From Bacteroidales bacterium (GTDB lineage Bacteria; Bacteroidota; Bacteroidia; Bacteroidales; JAADJA01), in assembly GCA_020052415.1 (NCBI GenBank), contig JAGVPB010000002.1, positions 1 to 64,000 of the forward strand: 64,000 bases of DNA. Direction: 5' to 3'. Below, piece after piece: positions 49,349 to 58,916 of this stretch. Made by a program: the position numbers and the translations under genes. Position 1 is the first letter of the stretch, and every line of letters starts with the position of its first letter. The notes under the pieces were generated by a model. The model was not told where the DNA came from. It saw nothing but the letters and a program-made list of their open reading frames with translations, and made no database searches.

Positions 49349-49940
49349 ATTCTATTTCATGCGCCGGTAAAAACGGACTCATACAGCCTTCATAAAACTC
49401 CTTCATAAACCGTGAAGAATTAAAGATAACAGTATAACACTTCCTGAAAATATTTATCATTTTGAAGGGTGAATAAAAGATGATCCTGATTTTATTGATT
49501 TTGAAATGAATATCATTATAATGCGCAGGGACTTTTCTTTTGAAAGGTTGTTCACTGGTAAAATAGGAAAATGTGTACAATCCGAATGGTGTTTTATGTG
49601 TAAAATCGCTGTAATAATAAGGATTTGAAAAATGCGGAACAAGCCCGATATTCTTACCTCCCTTTTTTAGAACTCGATATATTTCTGTCATAATATAACC
49701 AAGATCTCCAAGATGTTCAAGGAAATGAGATGAATAAATAATATCAACACTGTTGTCCGGTAAAAATCCCAGGCCTTTATTAATGTCTGCAATAATGTCA
49801 ATATGTTCGTTATCTATAAAATCTATACCGATTGAGCTTTTGTCCTTTTTATGGTTCCCGCATCCAAGTTCGATAACTACCCTGCTCATGTTTTGCAGCC
49901 CGGGCAGGATATCTTTTTTATCAATTATTTGAGAGTTCAT
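49311..49940 (-). CDS. SAM-dependent methyltransferase, class I
   Basis: VIELGCGNHKKDKSSIGIDFIDNEHIDIIADI; SSHFLEHLGDLGYIMTEIYRVLKKGG. Confidence 0.9.
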   Translation of the reverse strand: MNSQIIDKKDILPGLQNMSRVVIELGCGNHKKDKSSIGIDFIDNEHIDIIADINKGLGFLPDNSVDIIYSSHFLEHLGDLGYIMTEIYRVLKKGGKNIGLVPHFSNPYYYSDFTHKTPFGLYTFSYFTSEQPFKRKVPAHYNDIHFKINKIRIIFYSPFKMINIFRKCYTVIFNSSRFMKEFYEGCMSPFLPAHEIEFELEKPDNDQNE

Positions 49941-51217
49941 TAAACTACATTTTTACTATTTTTAATTATCCGGATTATCCAGAAAATAATGCCGATGTCA
50001 TAAATTACCATGAAAAAAGACAGAAATATGAAAGAACTCCTGACATCAGAAAAAAAATACCATCCGGTGGCAACGGATAAAATTACTATGATATTACCAA
50101 TTAAAGAAAGAAAAAACATGGGTCTCATTTTGTTCACAATAAGCGGGGCCTGCGCAATAGAATAACGAATGAAATCAAAATACAGCCAGGGTGCCAGAAT
50201 TTGAGCATAAACACCCGCCTCAGTCCATTGCTGCCCGAAAATAAATGTAAAAAGCGGTGGACCGGCTAATAATAATACGATGAGTGCAGGCAATCCCACC
50301 AATGCCGTCATTTTTATGGTTTTTAAAACCGTACTTTTGATGTTGATTCCCCTTTGATAATTTTCCGATGCTTCTTTATAAAAGACCTGAGCAATTGAAG
50401 TCACAACCAGCCACATAGGAGCCTGTAATATGCGCATAGCAAAGGAATACCATCCAATGATGGTGGAATTGAAAAAAATCTTTAGCAAATAGATTATGCC
50501 ATTTATCTGGAATGTCTCCATCAATGATTGAGGAGCATTGGCAAGTGGCAGGTCTTTATACTTTTTGGCGAGTGGAATTAATGAGGATTTGTTGAGAAAT
50601 TTGAATTTGTCGCGGTCAATATAGTATATTTTAACAATAAAGTACAAATTAAAAAGGACTATGCCGATCAAATTTCCCATAAAAAGCCCCAGGGCACCGG
50701 CACCTGTGATTCCGATAATCAAAGTCAATCCGTTAATTCCGACTGACCGGATGATTTTAGCTGTGGCTAATATTTTGTATTTTTTTTGCCTGTTAAACCA
50801 GTGCTGAAAAACATTACCTGATCCAAGAAAGAAAACAAGAACCGGCAATATATACAACCAGATTTTAAGAAGGTGATTGATCGAAAATCGGTCTGGAATG
50901 GTAAACCCAAGGATGACAATTACTATAAACAGAAAGATGCACAACAGGAAATCTATGACAAATGACAAATAAACGATATTTACTGAGACCATTTCTTCTT
51001 TTGGAATCAGTACAGCCATTTCATAGCGAAAAGTCGCAATCAATGCCAAAGTTCCAACAATTGACATATAAAAGGCAAATAACCCAAAATCCTCAGGTGT
51101 ATATATCCGGCTAAGGATGGGAGAAATGAGCAGAGTTATTGTCTGAGCAATAGCGGTCCCGCTTGTCAGGGTAAAAATATTTTTTACAAATTCAGATTTG
51201 TACCAATTGCCAAGCAC
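49940..51217 (-). CDS. Wzx-like polysaccharide flippase (MOP superfamily)
   Basis: TLTSGTAIAQTITLLISPILSRIYTPEDFGLFAFY; 12 TMs. Confidence 0.92.
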   Translation of the reverse strand: MLGNWYKSEFVKNIFTLTSGTAIAQTITLLISPILSRIYTPEDFGLFAFYMSIVGTLALIATFRYEMAVLIPKEEMVSVNIVYLSFVIDFLLCIFLFIVIVILGFTIPDRFSINHLLKIWLYILPVLVFFLGSGNVFQHWFNRQKKYKILATAKIIRSVGINGLTLIIGITGAGALGLFMGNLIGIVLFNLYFIVKIYYIDRDKFKFLNKSSLIPLAKKYKDLPLANAPQSLMETFQINGIIYLLKIFFNSTIIGWYSFAMRILQAPMWLVVTSIAQVFYKEASENYQRGINIKSTVLKTIKMTALVGLPALIVLLLAGPPLFTFIFGQQWTEAGVYAQILAPWLYFDFIRYSIAQAPLIVNKMRPMFFLSLIGNIIVILSVATGWYFFSDVRSSFIFLSFFMVIYDIGIIFWIIRIIKNSKNVV

Positions 51218-51354
51218 TTTCTTTGATTAACACTATTTTCGCCAAAATTACACTATTTTGATACAGTTCTTATTGTCCAATCCGCAATATCAGGAACCAT
51301 GTGATTTTAATTATTCGGTTTCACAGATTGGTTTTAATAAGCTAAATTTGCTCA

Positions 51355-52140
51355 ATGCAAAATTTGAAATTCATTTTCGCCTATATTAAATATTACCTGA
51401 CCTCTCGAACCAGGTACACTATCCATTCTCCTTTTTTATTTGAATTAATTTCGGATGTATTTGAAAACCATCAGGATTATATAGACTATTCAAGGGTTGA
51501 ATCATTGAAAAAAGAATTGCTTAAAGACGACCGTAAAATACAGATGCTCGATCTCGGCGCTGGTTCATTAACCAATAAAAGCAATGAAAAATCTGTAAAA
51601 CAAACTGCAAATAACTCTTCAAAGCCAGCCAAATATGGCAGGCTGCTTTATCGTTTATCAGCTTACTTTAAACCAAAAGCGATTCTTGAGCTGGGAACTT
51701 CATTGGGTTTAAGTTCTGCATATATGGCACTGGGAAGTCCTTCCACAGAGGTAATTACGGTTGAAGGCTGTCCTGATATAGCCTCACTCGCAAAAGAAAA
51801 TTTCGCAAAACTCGGACTCAATAATATCAATATCATTACCGGAAATTTCGATCATGAATTGCCTGGTATCCTGAAATCTGTTTCTGACCTTGAATTAATT
51901 TTTATTGATGGAAATCATCGAAAGGAACCAACAATAAATTATTTTAAACAATGTTTGTCTGTTGCGGTTAATGAAACAGTTATTATTTTTGATGATATTC
52001 ACTGGTCGAAAGAAATGGAAGATGCCTGGGATTATATTAAACATCATCCGTCAGTCACATTATCAGTGGATATATACTTTATGGGATTTGTATTTTTCAG
52101 AAAAGAATTAACCAGGCAACATTTTATCATCCGGTTTTGA
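51355..52140 (+). CDS. Class I SAM-dependent (O-)methyltransferase
   Basis: PKAILELGTSLGLSSAYMALGSPSTEVITVEG; LIFIDGNHRKEPTINYF. Confidence 0.88.
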   Translation: MQNLKFIFAYIKYYLTSRTRYTIHSPFLFELISDVFENHQDYIDYSRVESLKKELLKDDRKIQMLDLGAGSLTNKSNEKSVKQTANNSSKPAKYGRLLYRLSAYFKPKAILELGTSLGLSSAYMALGSPSTEVITVEGCPDIASLAKENFAKLGLNNINIITGNFDHELPGILKSVSDLELIFIDGNHRKEPTINYFKQCLSVAVNETVIIFDDIHWSKEMEDAWDYIKHHPSVTLSVDIYFMGFVFFRKELTRQHFIIRF

Positions 52141-52176
52141 TTTTCTTTTATCTTTGTTTAACTCAAATATTCTGAA

Positions 52177-52908
52177 ATGAATCAAGAAATTATCAAATTG
52201 GTCGAGATAAAGAGGAACTTTAAAGTGGGTACCGAAATAGTACGGGCACTTCAGGGTTTATCGCTCACCATTTGCAAAAATGAATTTGTTGCCCTCATGG
52301 GACCATCCGGATCAGGAAAATCAACATTGATGAACCTTCTCGGATGCCTTGATACAGCAACCAGCGGACAATATATCCTGAACGGAAAAGATGTAAGCAA
52401 GCTTGATGATAACAGTCTGGCCGAAATCCGGAATAAAGAAATAGGATTTGTATTTCAAACCTTTAACCTGCTGCCAAGGTCAACAGCATTGGAGAATGTA
52501 ATGTTGCCTCTGATTTATGCAGGATTTAATAAAATTAACCGCCAGCAAAGGGCTGGGGAAGTGCTTGAACAGGTGCACCTTAGTGACAGGGTATTGCATA
52601 AACCGAATGAATTATCAGGAGGTCAGAGGCAAAGAGTAGCAATAGCAAGGGCGTTAGTAAACCATCCTTCAATAATACTGGCTGATGAACCCACCGGCAA
52701 CCTCGACTCAAAAACCTCGATCGAAATCATGGGTTTGCTCGAAGAGATTCACAAGACAGGGAATACCATTATTGTTGTGACCCATGAGGAAGATATTGCC
52801 CGCCACGCGCACCGAATCATCAGGCTTATTGATGGCCGGGTAGAATCGGATGATCTCAATAAAAATATCCGGACGATGTCGCATTATCAACTTGATGTCA
52901 GTAAATAA
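52177..52908 (+). CDS. ABC transporter ATP-binding protein (MacB/LolD type)
   Basis: [46 protein letters not shown]. Confidence 0.95.
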   Translation: MNQEIIKLVEIKRNFKVGTEIVRALQGLSLTICKNEFVALMGPSGSGKSTLMNLLGCLDTATSGQYILNGKDVSKLDDNSLAEIRNKEIGFVFQTFNLLPRSTALENVMLPLIYAGFNKINRQQRAGEVLEQVHLSDRVLHKPNELSGGQRQRVAIARALVNHPSIILADEPTGNLDSKTSIEIMGLLEEIHKTGNTIIVVTHEEDIARHAHRIIRLIDGRVESDDLNKNIRTMSHYQLDVSK

Positions 52909-52956
52909 AAATTCAATGCCTGTAAACCAATTTGATTTTATCAGGTTATTTGGTTA

Positions 52957-53517
52957 ATGAGTAAAGAAATAAAAATTTATACGAAAGGCGGCGACAGAGG
53001 TGAAACATCCCTGTTGGGTGGAACAAGGGTTCCTAAATATCATGAAAGGATTGAGGTTTATGGCACACTGGACGAGCTTAATTCTTTCATCGGACTGCTT
53101 CGCGATCAAAACATTGATGCTCATTACAGAGAAATTCTTCTTGAAATCCAAAAAAAAATCTTTGTGTCAGAATCACGACTTGCTGCAGATAAACCGGAAA
53201 ATTTACAACGGTTACCCAGGCTGACTGAGGATGATATTTCGCTACTTGAACAGGAAATTGACAACATGAATGAGCAATTGCCCGCATTGAAATCATTTCT
53301 CCTGCCGGGCGGCCATCCGGTTGTTTCATACTGTCATATTGCAAGAACAATATGCCGGAGAGCTGAAAGATTAACCATTAAATTGAATGATAAATTTTCA
53401 GTCGAAAATGAAATTATCAAATATTTAAACCGGCTTTCGGATTACTTTTTTGTATTGGCAAGGAAGATTTCAAGTGATAATAATGTTAGGGAGGTTCCAT
53501 GGGAACCTTATAAATAG
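52957..53517 (+). CDS. PduO-type cob(I)yrinic acid a,c-diamide adenosyltransferase
   Basis: KIYTKGGDRGETSLLGGTRVPKYHERIEVYGTLDELNSFIG; FLLPGGHPVVSYCHIARTICRRAER. Confidence 0.96.
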   Translation: MSKEIKIYTKGGDRGETSLLGGTRVPKYHERIEVYGTLDELNSFIGLLRDQNIDAHYREILLEIQKKIFVSESRLAADKPENLQRLPRLTEDDISLLEQEIDNMNEQLPALKSFLLPGGHPVVSYCHIARTICRRAERLTIKLNDKFSVENEIIKYLNRLSDYFFVLARKISSDNNVREVPWEPYK

Positions 53518-53613
53518 GAAATAACAGAAGGTATAACGATTTTTTTTTATTTTATATGATTTGTCCTAAAAAAAATTATTTTTGCAAAAATTTAAACCCT
53601 AAATCATCAGAAA

Positions 53614-53835
53614 ATGTACTGGACACTTGAATTAGCTTCGAAATTGGAGGATGCGCCCTGGCCAGCTACAAAGGATGAGCTGATTGATTATGCTGTCAGG
53701 TCAGGTGCCCCGATGGAAGTAATTGAAAACCTTAAGGAAATAGAGGATGAAGGCGAAATTTATGATAGTATCGAAGATATTTGGCCTGAGTACCCAACAA
53801 AAGAGGACTTCTTCTTCCATGAAGATGAGTATTAA
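53614..53835 (+). CDS. DUF2795-like small acidic protein
   Basis: MYWTLELASKLEDAPWPATKDELIDYAVRSGAPMEVIENLKEIEDEGEIYDSIEDIWPEYP. Confidence 0.85.
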   Translation: MYWTLELASKLEDAPWPATKDELIDYAVRSGAPMEVIENLKEIEDEGEIYDSIEDIWPEYPTKEDFFFHEDEY

Positions 53836-53863
53836 ATGATTTTATTTACTTAAATTTATTGAT

Positions 53864-53900
53864 AAAAAAGGCGGTTGATCCCAGGATCAACCGCCTTTTT
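53864..53900. terminator. Bidirectional intrinsic terminator
   Basis: AAAAAAGGCGGTTGATCC CA GGATCAACCGCCTTTTT between convergent genes. Confidence 0.95.
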
Positions 53901-53919
53901 ATGTTTAATAACCAGCCAC

Positions 53920-54792
53920 TCAGTCATTAATAACCACCAGATATTTCGATGATTTCCAGAATTCAGTTTTACTCAATATTTCTAGCATACGACTGTCACC
54001 CTCTCCGCTAATTTTATAAGAATTCGGTGAATGTGTAGTGACGATCTGGAATTTTTTACCAGGTAAAGGAATCTGAGTTACTTCCCGCGTGTCTATTTTT
54101 GTGAATAATTTTTCGTTAAAATCCTGTTTCAGTTTTTTATTCTTTCCAAGGCCAATAAATCCTCCTTCAGCAGTGATTATGTTATTATCCTTTAATTCTT
54201 TTTTTGTGCCGATTGCATAATAAGCAGTACTTAACTCCAGATTCTTATCATCAATCATTTCCTTCTGTTCAGTGATCACTGTTTCCTTTTCTTCATTCAA
54301 TTGCTTCAGGTCACCAACATCCTTGGTTAACGAGGTGATCTGAATATTCATATTTTCAAGTTCTGTACGTAATACGGCAATTTCTCCATCCTTTTGCTCC
54401 AATTGTCTGGTGAAATTTTCAACCATTTTTTCAAGCTCCTTTACCTGGAAACTGGATTTCCCAAGCTTCTTCTTTACATCGTCGAGCTTATTGCGGGTAT
54501 CGGATAACAGCAGGTAAATTGTATTGATATCCTCATTAATCTGGTCCTTTGCCTTTTTCTGTAATTCAGTTTTTGTATCGGTTTTTTCAGTAATAATCAT
54601 TTCCTTGGTTTTTATGGAATCAAGGTTTTCCTGAATGTCATTAAAGGCAGCTAAAAATTCGTTAATGGATTCATCTTTTAAGTTTGTCTGTTGTGTCAGA
54701 CTATCGCTTCGCGCTTCGAGTTGTTTGATTTTTTGTTTGTTACATCCAATAAATAAAGGGATGATCAGAATAATTACAAGAATCTTTTTCAT
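53920..54792 (-). CDS. Coiled-coil lipoprotein-like protein of unknown function
   Basis: MKKILVIILIIPLFIGCNKQ lipobox; long heptad-rich region. Confidence 0.75.
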   Translation of the reverse strand: MKKILVIILIIPLFIGCNKQKIKQLEARSDSLTQQTNLKDESINEFLAAFNDIQENLDSIKTKEMIITEKTDTKTELQKKAKDQINEDINTIYLLLSDTRNKLDDVKKKLGKSSFQVKELEKMVENFTRQLEQKDGEIAVLRTELENMNIQITSLTKDVGDLKQLNEEKETVITEQKEMIDDKNLELSTAYYAIGTKKELKDNNIITAEGGFIGLGKNKKLKQDFNEKLFTKIDTREVTQIPLPGKKFQIVTTHSPNSYKISGEGDSRMLEILSKTEFWKSSKYLVVIND

Positions 54793-54898
54793 ATCTCTTA
54801 TATTTTAAAAAGGTTAATACTCTACCTGTATCCGGGTACAAAAGTAGTTTAATTACTATTTAACGACATTGTCCTTAAAAAATTATACTCTAAAAGTT

Positions 54899-55282
54899 TC
54901 AATATTTCGACTTCTTTAACTTTTCAATTAATCTGCGTTCCTTTTTGGTTGGCCTGCCCAATCCACGGGGTCTCAACTCAAAATTTATTTCTTTCTTTAA
55001 TTTCAGCTTTAAATATTCTTCTTCAGGTGTAAGATCCTCAAGATAATTTTCAACAAGTTTTGCAGAGACCCTGTTTTCTATCAGTCCTTTCACTTTTACA
55101 GTCTTTATTAATGCTATGGAACGAATAACGATGATGTCCCCGGTTTTTACTTCCCGTGAAGGTTTTACACTTAAATTGTTAATGCTGATTTTCCCGGATT
55201 TACAGGTTTCCGATGCCTGGCTTCTTGTTTTAAATAATCTCACAGCCCACAGCCACTTATCTATCCTTAATCCTTCGGACAT
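54899..55282 (-). CDS. S4-domain RNA-binding protein (Hsp15-like)
   Basis: MSEGLRIDKWLWAVRLFKTRSQASETCKSGKISINN; ATG at 55282 preferred to the 55357 ORF start, which overlaps der. Confidence 0.9.
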   Translation of the reverse strand: MSEGLRIDKWLWAVRLFKTRSQASETCKSGKISINNLSVKPSREVKTGDIIVIRSIALIKTVKVKGLIENRVSAKLVENYLEDLTPEEEYLKLKLKKEINFELRPRGLGRPTKKERRLIEKLKKSKY

Positions 55283-55283
55283 G

Positions 55284-56588
55284 TTATTTTTTTCTGAAAT
55301 AAATCTGAACGGGAACACCATGAAAATCGAAATGCTGGCGCAACTGGTTCTCGACAAACCTCTTATATGGCTCTTTTATATACTGAGGCAGGTTGCAAAA
55401 AAACACAAAAGCAGGGAAAGCAGTTTTTAGCTGAGTAATGTATTTAACTTTTATATACTTACCTTTCACAGCAGGGGGTGGCGTTGCGGCGAGAATGGAA
55501 AGTAAAGTATCATTTAGCTGAGAGGTAGAAATTTGCTTTTGCTTGTTTTTATAAACCATGTTTCCCAATTCAAGCGCCTTAAAAATCCTTTGTTTCGTGG
55601 GAATTGAAGTAAAAACAATCGGTACGTCGGAAAAAGGTGCAATTTTTCTTCTTATTAATTCTTCAAATTCAAGGTGCGTTTTCGATACTTTCTCTACCAA
55701 ATCCCACTTGTTCACTACAATTACTGCCCCTTTCCTGTTTTTCTCGATCAGGTGAAAAATATTTAAATCCTGCGATTCGAATCCTTCCACGGCATCAATC
55801 ATAAGGAAACAAACATCGCTGCTTTCAATTGCCCTGATAGAACGCATCACTGAATAGAATTCGATATTCTCCTTTACCTTCTCTTTCTTTCTTAAGCCGG
55901 CAGTATCTATAAGCAGGAAATCAAAACCAAAACTACTGTAACGGGTATAGATGGAATCGCGGGTGGTTCCGGCAATGGGGGTAACAATGTTACGTTCATC
56001 ACAAAGGAAAGCATTTACCAGCGATGATTTACCAACATTGGGACGTCCGACGATCGCGTATTTTGGAAGGTCAGGTACATCCTGAACGGTGTTTATATCA
56101 AAAACTTTTACAACATCATCAAGCAATTCACCGGTTCCGCTGCCATTGATTGAAGAAAGCGGATAAACATTATCAAAGCCAAGCTGGTAAAATTCCGAAG
56201 CATCAGCTATCATAGTGTTATTGTCAACTTTATTAGCCACAAGGAAAATTTTTCTCTTCGATTTTCTCAACACATCAGCCACTTCCTGATCCATCCCGGT
56301 TAATCCGGCTCTGACATCCACCATGAAAATAATGGCATCTGATTCGTCAATAGCTAATTTAACCTGCTTTCTGATTTCCTCTTCAAAAATATCATCCGAA
56401 CCAACTACATATCCTCCTGTATCTATCACAGAAAACTCGACGCCATTCCAGTCGCCTTTGCCGTAATGCCGGTCGCGTGTTACACCGCTTGTTTCTTCCA
56501 CAATGGCCTGTCGTGATTCGACAAGTCGGTTAAATAAAGTTGATTTGCCGACATTAGGCCTTCCTACGATTGCTAAAATATTTGACAT
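55284..56588 (-). CDS. der: Ribosome biogenesis GTPase Der (EngA)
   Basis: Two G domains: IVGRPNVGKSTLFNRL and IVGRPNVGKSSLVNAF; NKVDNN, NKWDL. Confidence 0.98.
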   Translation of the reverse strand: MSNILAIVGRPNVGKSTLFNRLVESRQAIVEETSGVTRDRHYGKGDWNGVEFSVIDTGGYVVGSDDIFEEEIRKQVKLAIDESDAIIFMVDVRAGLTGMDQEVADVLRKSKRKIFLVANKVDNNTMIADASEFYQLGFDNVYPLSSINGSGTGELLDDVVKVFDINTVQDVPDLPKYAIVGRPNVGKSSLVNAFLCDERNIVTPIAGTTRDSIYTRYSSFGFDFLLIDTAGLRKKEKVKENIEFYSVMRSIRAIESSDVCFLMIDAVEGFESQDLNIFHLIEKNRKGAVIVVNKWDLVEKVSKTHLEFEELIRRKIAPFSDVPIVFTSIPTKQRIFKALELGNMVYKNKQKQISTSQLNDTLLSILAATPPPAVKGKYIKVKYITQLKTAFPAFVFFCNLPQYIKEPYKRFVENQLRQHFDFHGVPVQIYFRKK

Positions 56589-56593
56589 GCTTA

Positions 56594-57469
56594 CTAATTT
56601 TCGTATCCAAACCTCTTCAATTGCTTTTCATTGTCACGCCAGTCTTTGATTACCTTAACCGTTAAGTCAAGGTAAACTCTTTTGCTGACGAACTCTTCAA
56701 TATCTTTACGCGCCTGAGTGCCCATTTTTTTTATTGATTTTCCTTTTTCGCCCAGGATGATCATTTTTTGGGACTCCCTGGTCACATACAGGTTTGCTTC
56801 AATCCTGATGATATTGGCTTCTTCTTTAAAAGATTCAACAACTATTTCAACAGAATAAGGTATTTCCTGTTTGTAATTCAATAATACTTTTTCCCTGATG
56901 ATTTCCGATACAAAAAAGCGTACCGTTTTGTCTGTAAGTTCATCTTTTGGAAAATATGCCTGACTTTCGGGAAGCAAGTCAATGATCAGGTTCAGAATCT
57001 TTTCGATGTTAAAATTATTCAGTGCCGATAATGGGATTACACGGTCGGTATTAAAAATCCCTGACCAGTAAGCAATGTTTTGAATTACCTTTTCCTGGCT
57101 TGAAAGATCTATTTTGTTGATCAGAACAATGACCGGTACACCTGAATCTTTAATCTGGCCGATGATCTTTTCATTATATTTTGTTTCCCCGGCTTCAATC
57201 ATATATAAAAAAATGTCGGCATCATTGAGTGCATTTTCAACAAACTTTAGCATTTTCTCCTGAAGCTTATAGGCAGGTGTCAGTATTCCCGGGAGATCGG
57301 AATAAATGATCTGAAAATCGTCACCATTTACAATTCCTAAAATCCTGTGCCGGGTAGTCTGAGCCTTTGAAGTGATGATCGAAAGCTTTTCACCGACAAG
57401 TGCATTCATGAGAGTGGATTTCCCGACATTCGGATTACCAATAATATTAACGAAACCGGCTTTATGCAT
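56594..57469 (-). CDS. era: GTPase Era
   Basis: GFVNIIGNPNVGKSTLMNALVGEKLSIITSKAQTTRHRI; NKIDL; KH domain ILGEKGKSIKKMGTQARKDIEEF. Confidence 0.97.
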   Translation of the reverse strand: MHKAGFVNIIGNPNVGKSTLMNALVGEKLSIITSKAQTTRHRILGIVNGDDFQIIYSDLPGILTPAYKLQEKMLKFVENALNDADIFLYMIEAGETKYNEKIIGQIKDSGVPVIVLINKIDLSSQEKVIQNIAYWSGIFNTDRVIPLSALNNFNIEKILNLIIDLLPESQAYFPKDELTDKTVRFFVSEIIREKVLLNYKQEIPYSVEIVVESFKEEANIIRIEANLYVTRESQKMIILGEKGKSIKKMGTQARKDIEEFVSKRVYLDLTVKVIKDWRDNEKQLKRFGYEN

Positions 57470-57485
57470 AAAATGATGAAAAATT

Positions 57486-57517
57486 TTTGGGAACCAAAGA
57501 AACTAACCCTATCTTTG
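57486..57517 (+). promoter_or_regulatory. Bacteroidota-type promoter for tRNA
   Basis: TTTG (57486-57489), 20-nt spacer, TATCTTTG (57510-57517). Confidence 0.75.
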
Positions 57518-57557
57518 CACTCGCAAATTCAGAGCACAAAGATAGACTAAAATATAT

Positions 57558-57629
<72 letters not shown>

Positions 57630-57636
57630 CTAAAAA

Positions 57637-57667
57637 AGTCCTGATTATATGATCAGGGCTTTTTTTA
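57637..57667 (+). terminator. Intrinsic terminator downstream of tRNA
   Basis: AGTCCTGAT-tat-ATGATCAGGGCT TTTTTT. Confidence 0.88.
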
Positions 57668-57722
57668 CCTATGCTTTAGAGGAATTTTCTACTTATCTCT
57701 TCTTTCTGTATTATTTCGTAAC

Positions 57723-57764
57723 TTCATATTTTATATTACATACTTTATGTTTCATATTTTATGA
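57723..57764. repeat. 14-nt array x3
   Basis: TTCATATTTTATAT TACATACTTTATGT TTCATATTTTATGA. Confidence 0.8.
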
Positions 57765-57827
57765 AATGATAGTTTTTACGCCGTTTTATCAGCAAAATGA
57801 GGGATGCCTGGATTTTCAAAAAAGAAA

Positions 57828-57936
57828 AAAGCAGCGGGTGGACTTTAACCACCTCCGATTTTCGAAAGGGGGAACTGCCTGTCGCTGCTTTATCGCTTTT
57901 CTTTACAAAGGCTCCAGCTAAATGGGAGCCTCTGTA
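57828..57936. other. Structured intergenic segment (two strong fold-back stems)
   Basis: AAAGCAGCG(57828-57836)/CGCTGCTTT(57883-57891) enclosing GGTGG/CCACC; then ACAAAGGCTCC/GGAGCCTCTGT, 10/11 paired. Confidence 0.55.
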
Positions 57937-58089
57937 CAAAATATTAATAAATCCAAAATTATACTGAAAATCCCGGCCTGATCCGTCAAAGTCCGGAAAT
58001 TTTCAACAACCAATTGTGAATTAAAAAGGATTTCGATCGCAAAGATTTGGAACATATTGTCAATTTTCACGTAGAAAAAACACTTAAAC

Positions 58090-58746
58090 ATGAATTTGAC
58101 ATTTATGACAATTATTTTCAAAAGGTTCATACCAATCCTTATAATTTCGGTTATTCTATTTAGCTGCGGACCTAAAACTATTCTTACTGACCCGGAAAAC
58201 CTCAATCCGAATTCATTGAACTGGATACCTTTTACAGGTTATGAGGATATTGTTTTTGTATATGATACCAATGAAATGTCGTATTCAAGCGAGGCCAGAG
58301 AAATGTACTATGAAAACTTACGATATAAGACTGATCAGGGCGGCTTTCTAGGAGCACAGGAAGATTACTACGCTGCTCTTGAGCGGCATTCAATGACTTT
58401 TAATTCAGAATCAACTCCTTATTTTATCAGCTATTATCTCGAACGTAATAAAGGTGACCTCGGCGATTGGGATGTTTTTAAAGTTGCAGTTGGGGATGGC
58501 GATTATTATAAGAATGAAATGAAAATCGTTACCTATGAGTCTGATAATTACGATAAAGGGGAAGATTACGACTATAAAAATGAAGTGACACTTAACGGAA
58601 TCATATTCGACAGCGTCTATTACAAAAAACAGGACCGACGCCCGTTTGAAGTTTACTATACAAAAAAACAGGGAGTGGTTGCATTTAAGGTTTCTTCAAC
58701 TGAAATCTGGATGATCAAACAGGATACCACCATCATAGAGGAATAA
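58090..58746 (+). CDS. Putative lipoprotein of unknown function
   Basis: Lipobox IISVILFSCGPKT; soluble body without recognised motif. Confidence 0.7.
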   Translation: MNLTFMTIIFKRFIPILIISVILFSCGPKTILTDPENLNPNSLNWIPFTGYEDIVFVYDTNEMSYSSEAREMYYENLRYKTDQGGFLGAQEDYYAALERHSMTFNSESTPYFISYYLERNKGDLGDWDVFKVAVGDGDYYKNEMKIVTYESDNYDKGEDYDYKNEVTLNGIIFDSVYYKKQDRRPFEVYYTKKQGVVAFKVSSTEIWMIKQDTTIIEE

Positions 58747-58916
58747 AAGGAAAAGCAATCCCCTGATATTTAAGATTCTTTTAGCCGGCACTATTTCCCA
58801 AATAATGATTTTGCCCCTTTTATGAATCGGACGGGTTCATAACGACCGTGAAAAAAATCTAACTTTGCCGAAATTTAATATCCGTGAAATTTTAAAATAC
58901 TTTACAGCAAATTTTT

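Noticed and set aside
57745-57939. 64-aa minus-strand ORF after the tRNA
   Set aside because: Lies across the fold-back segment; no protein motif; structure is a better explanation.
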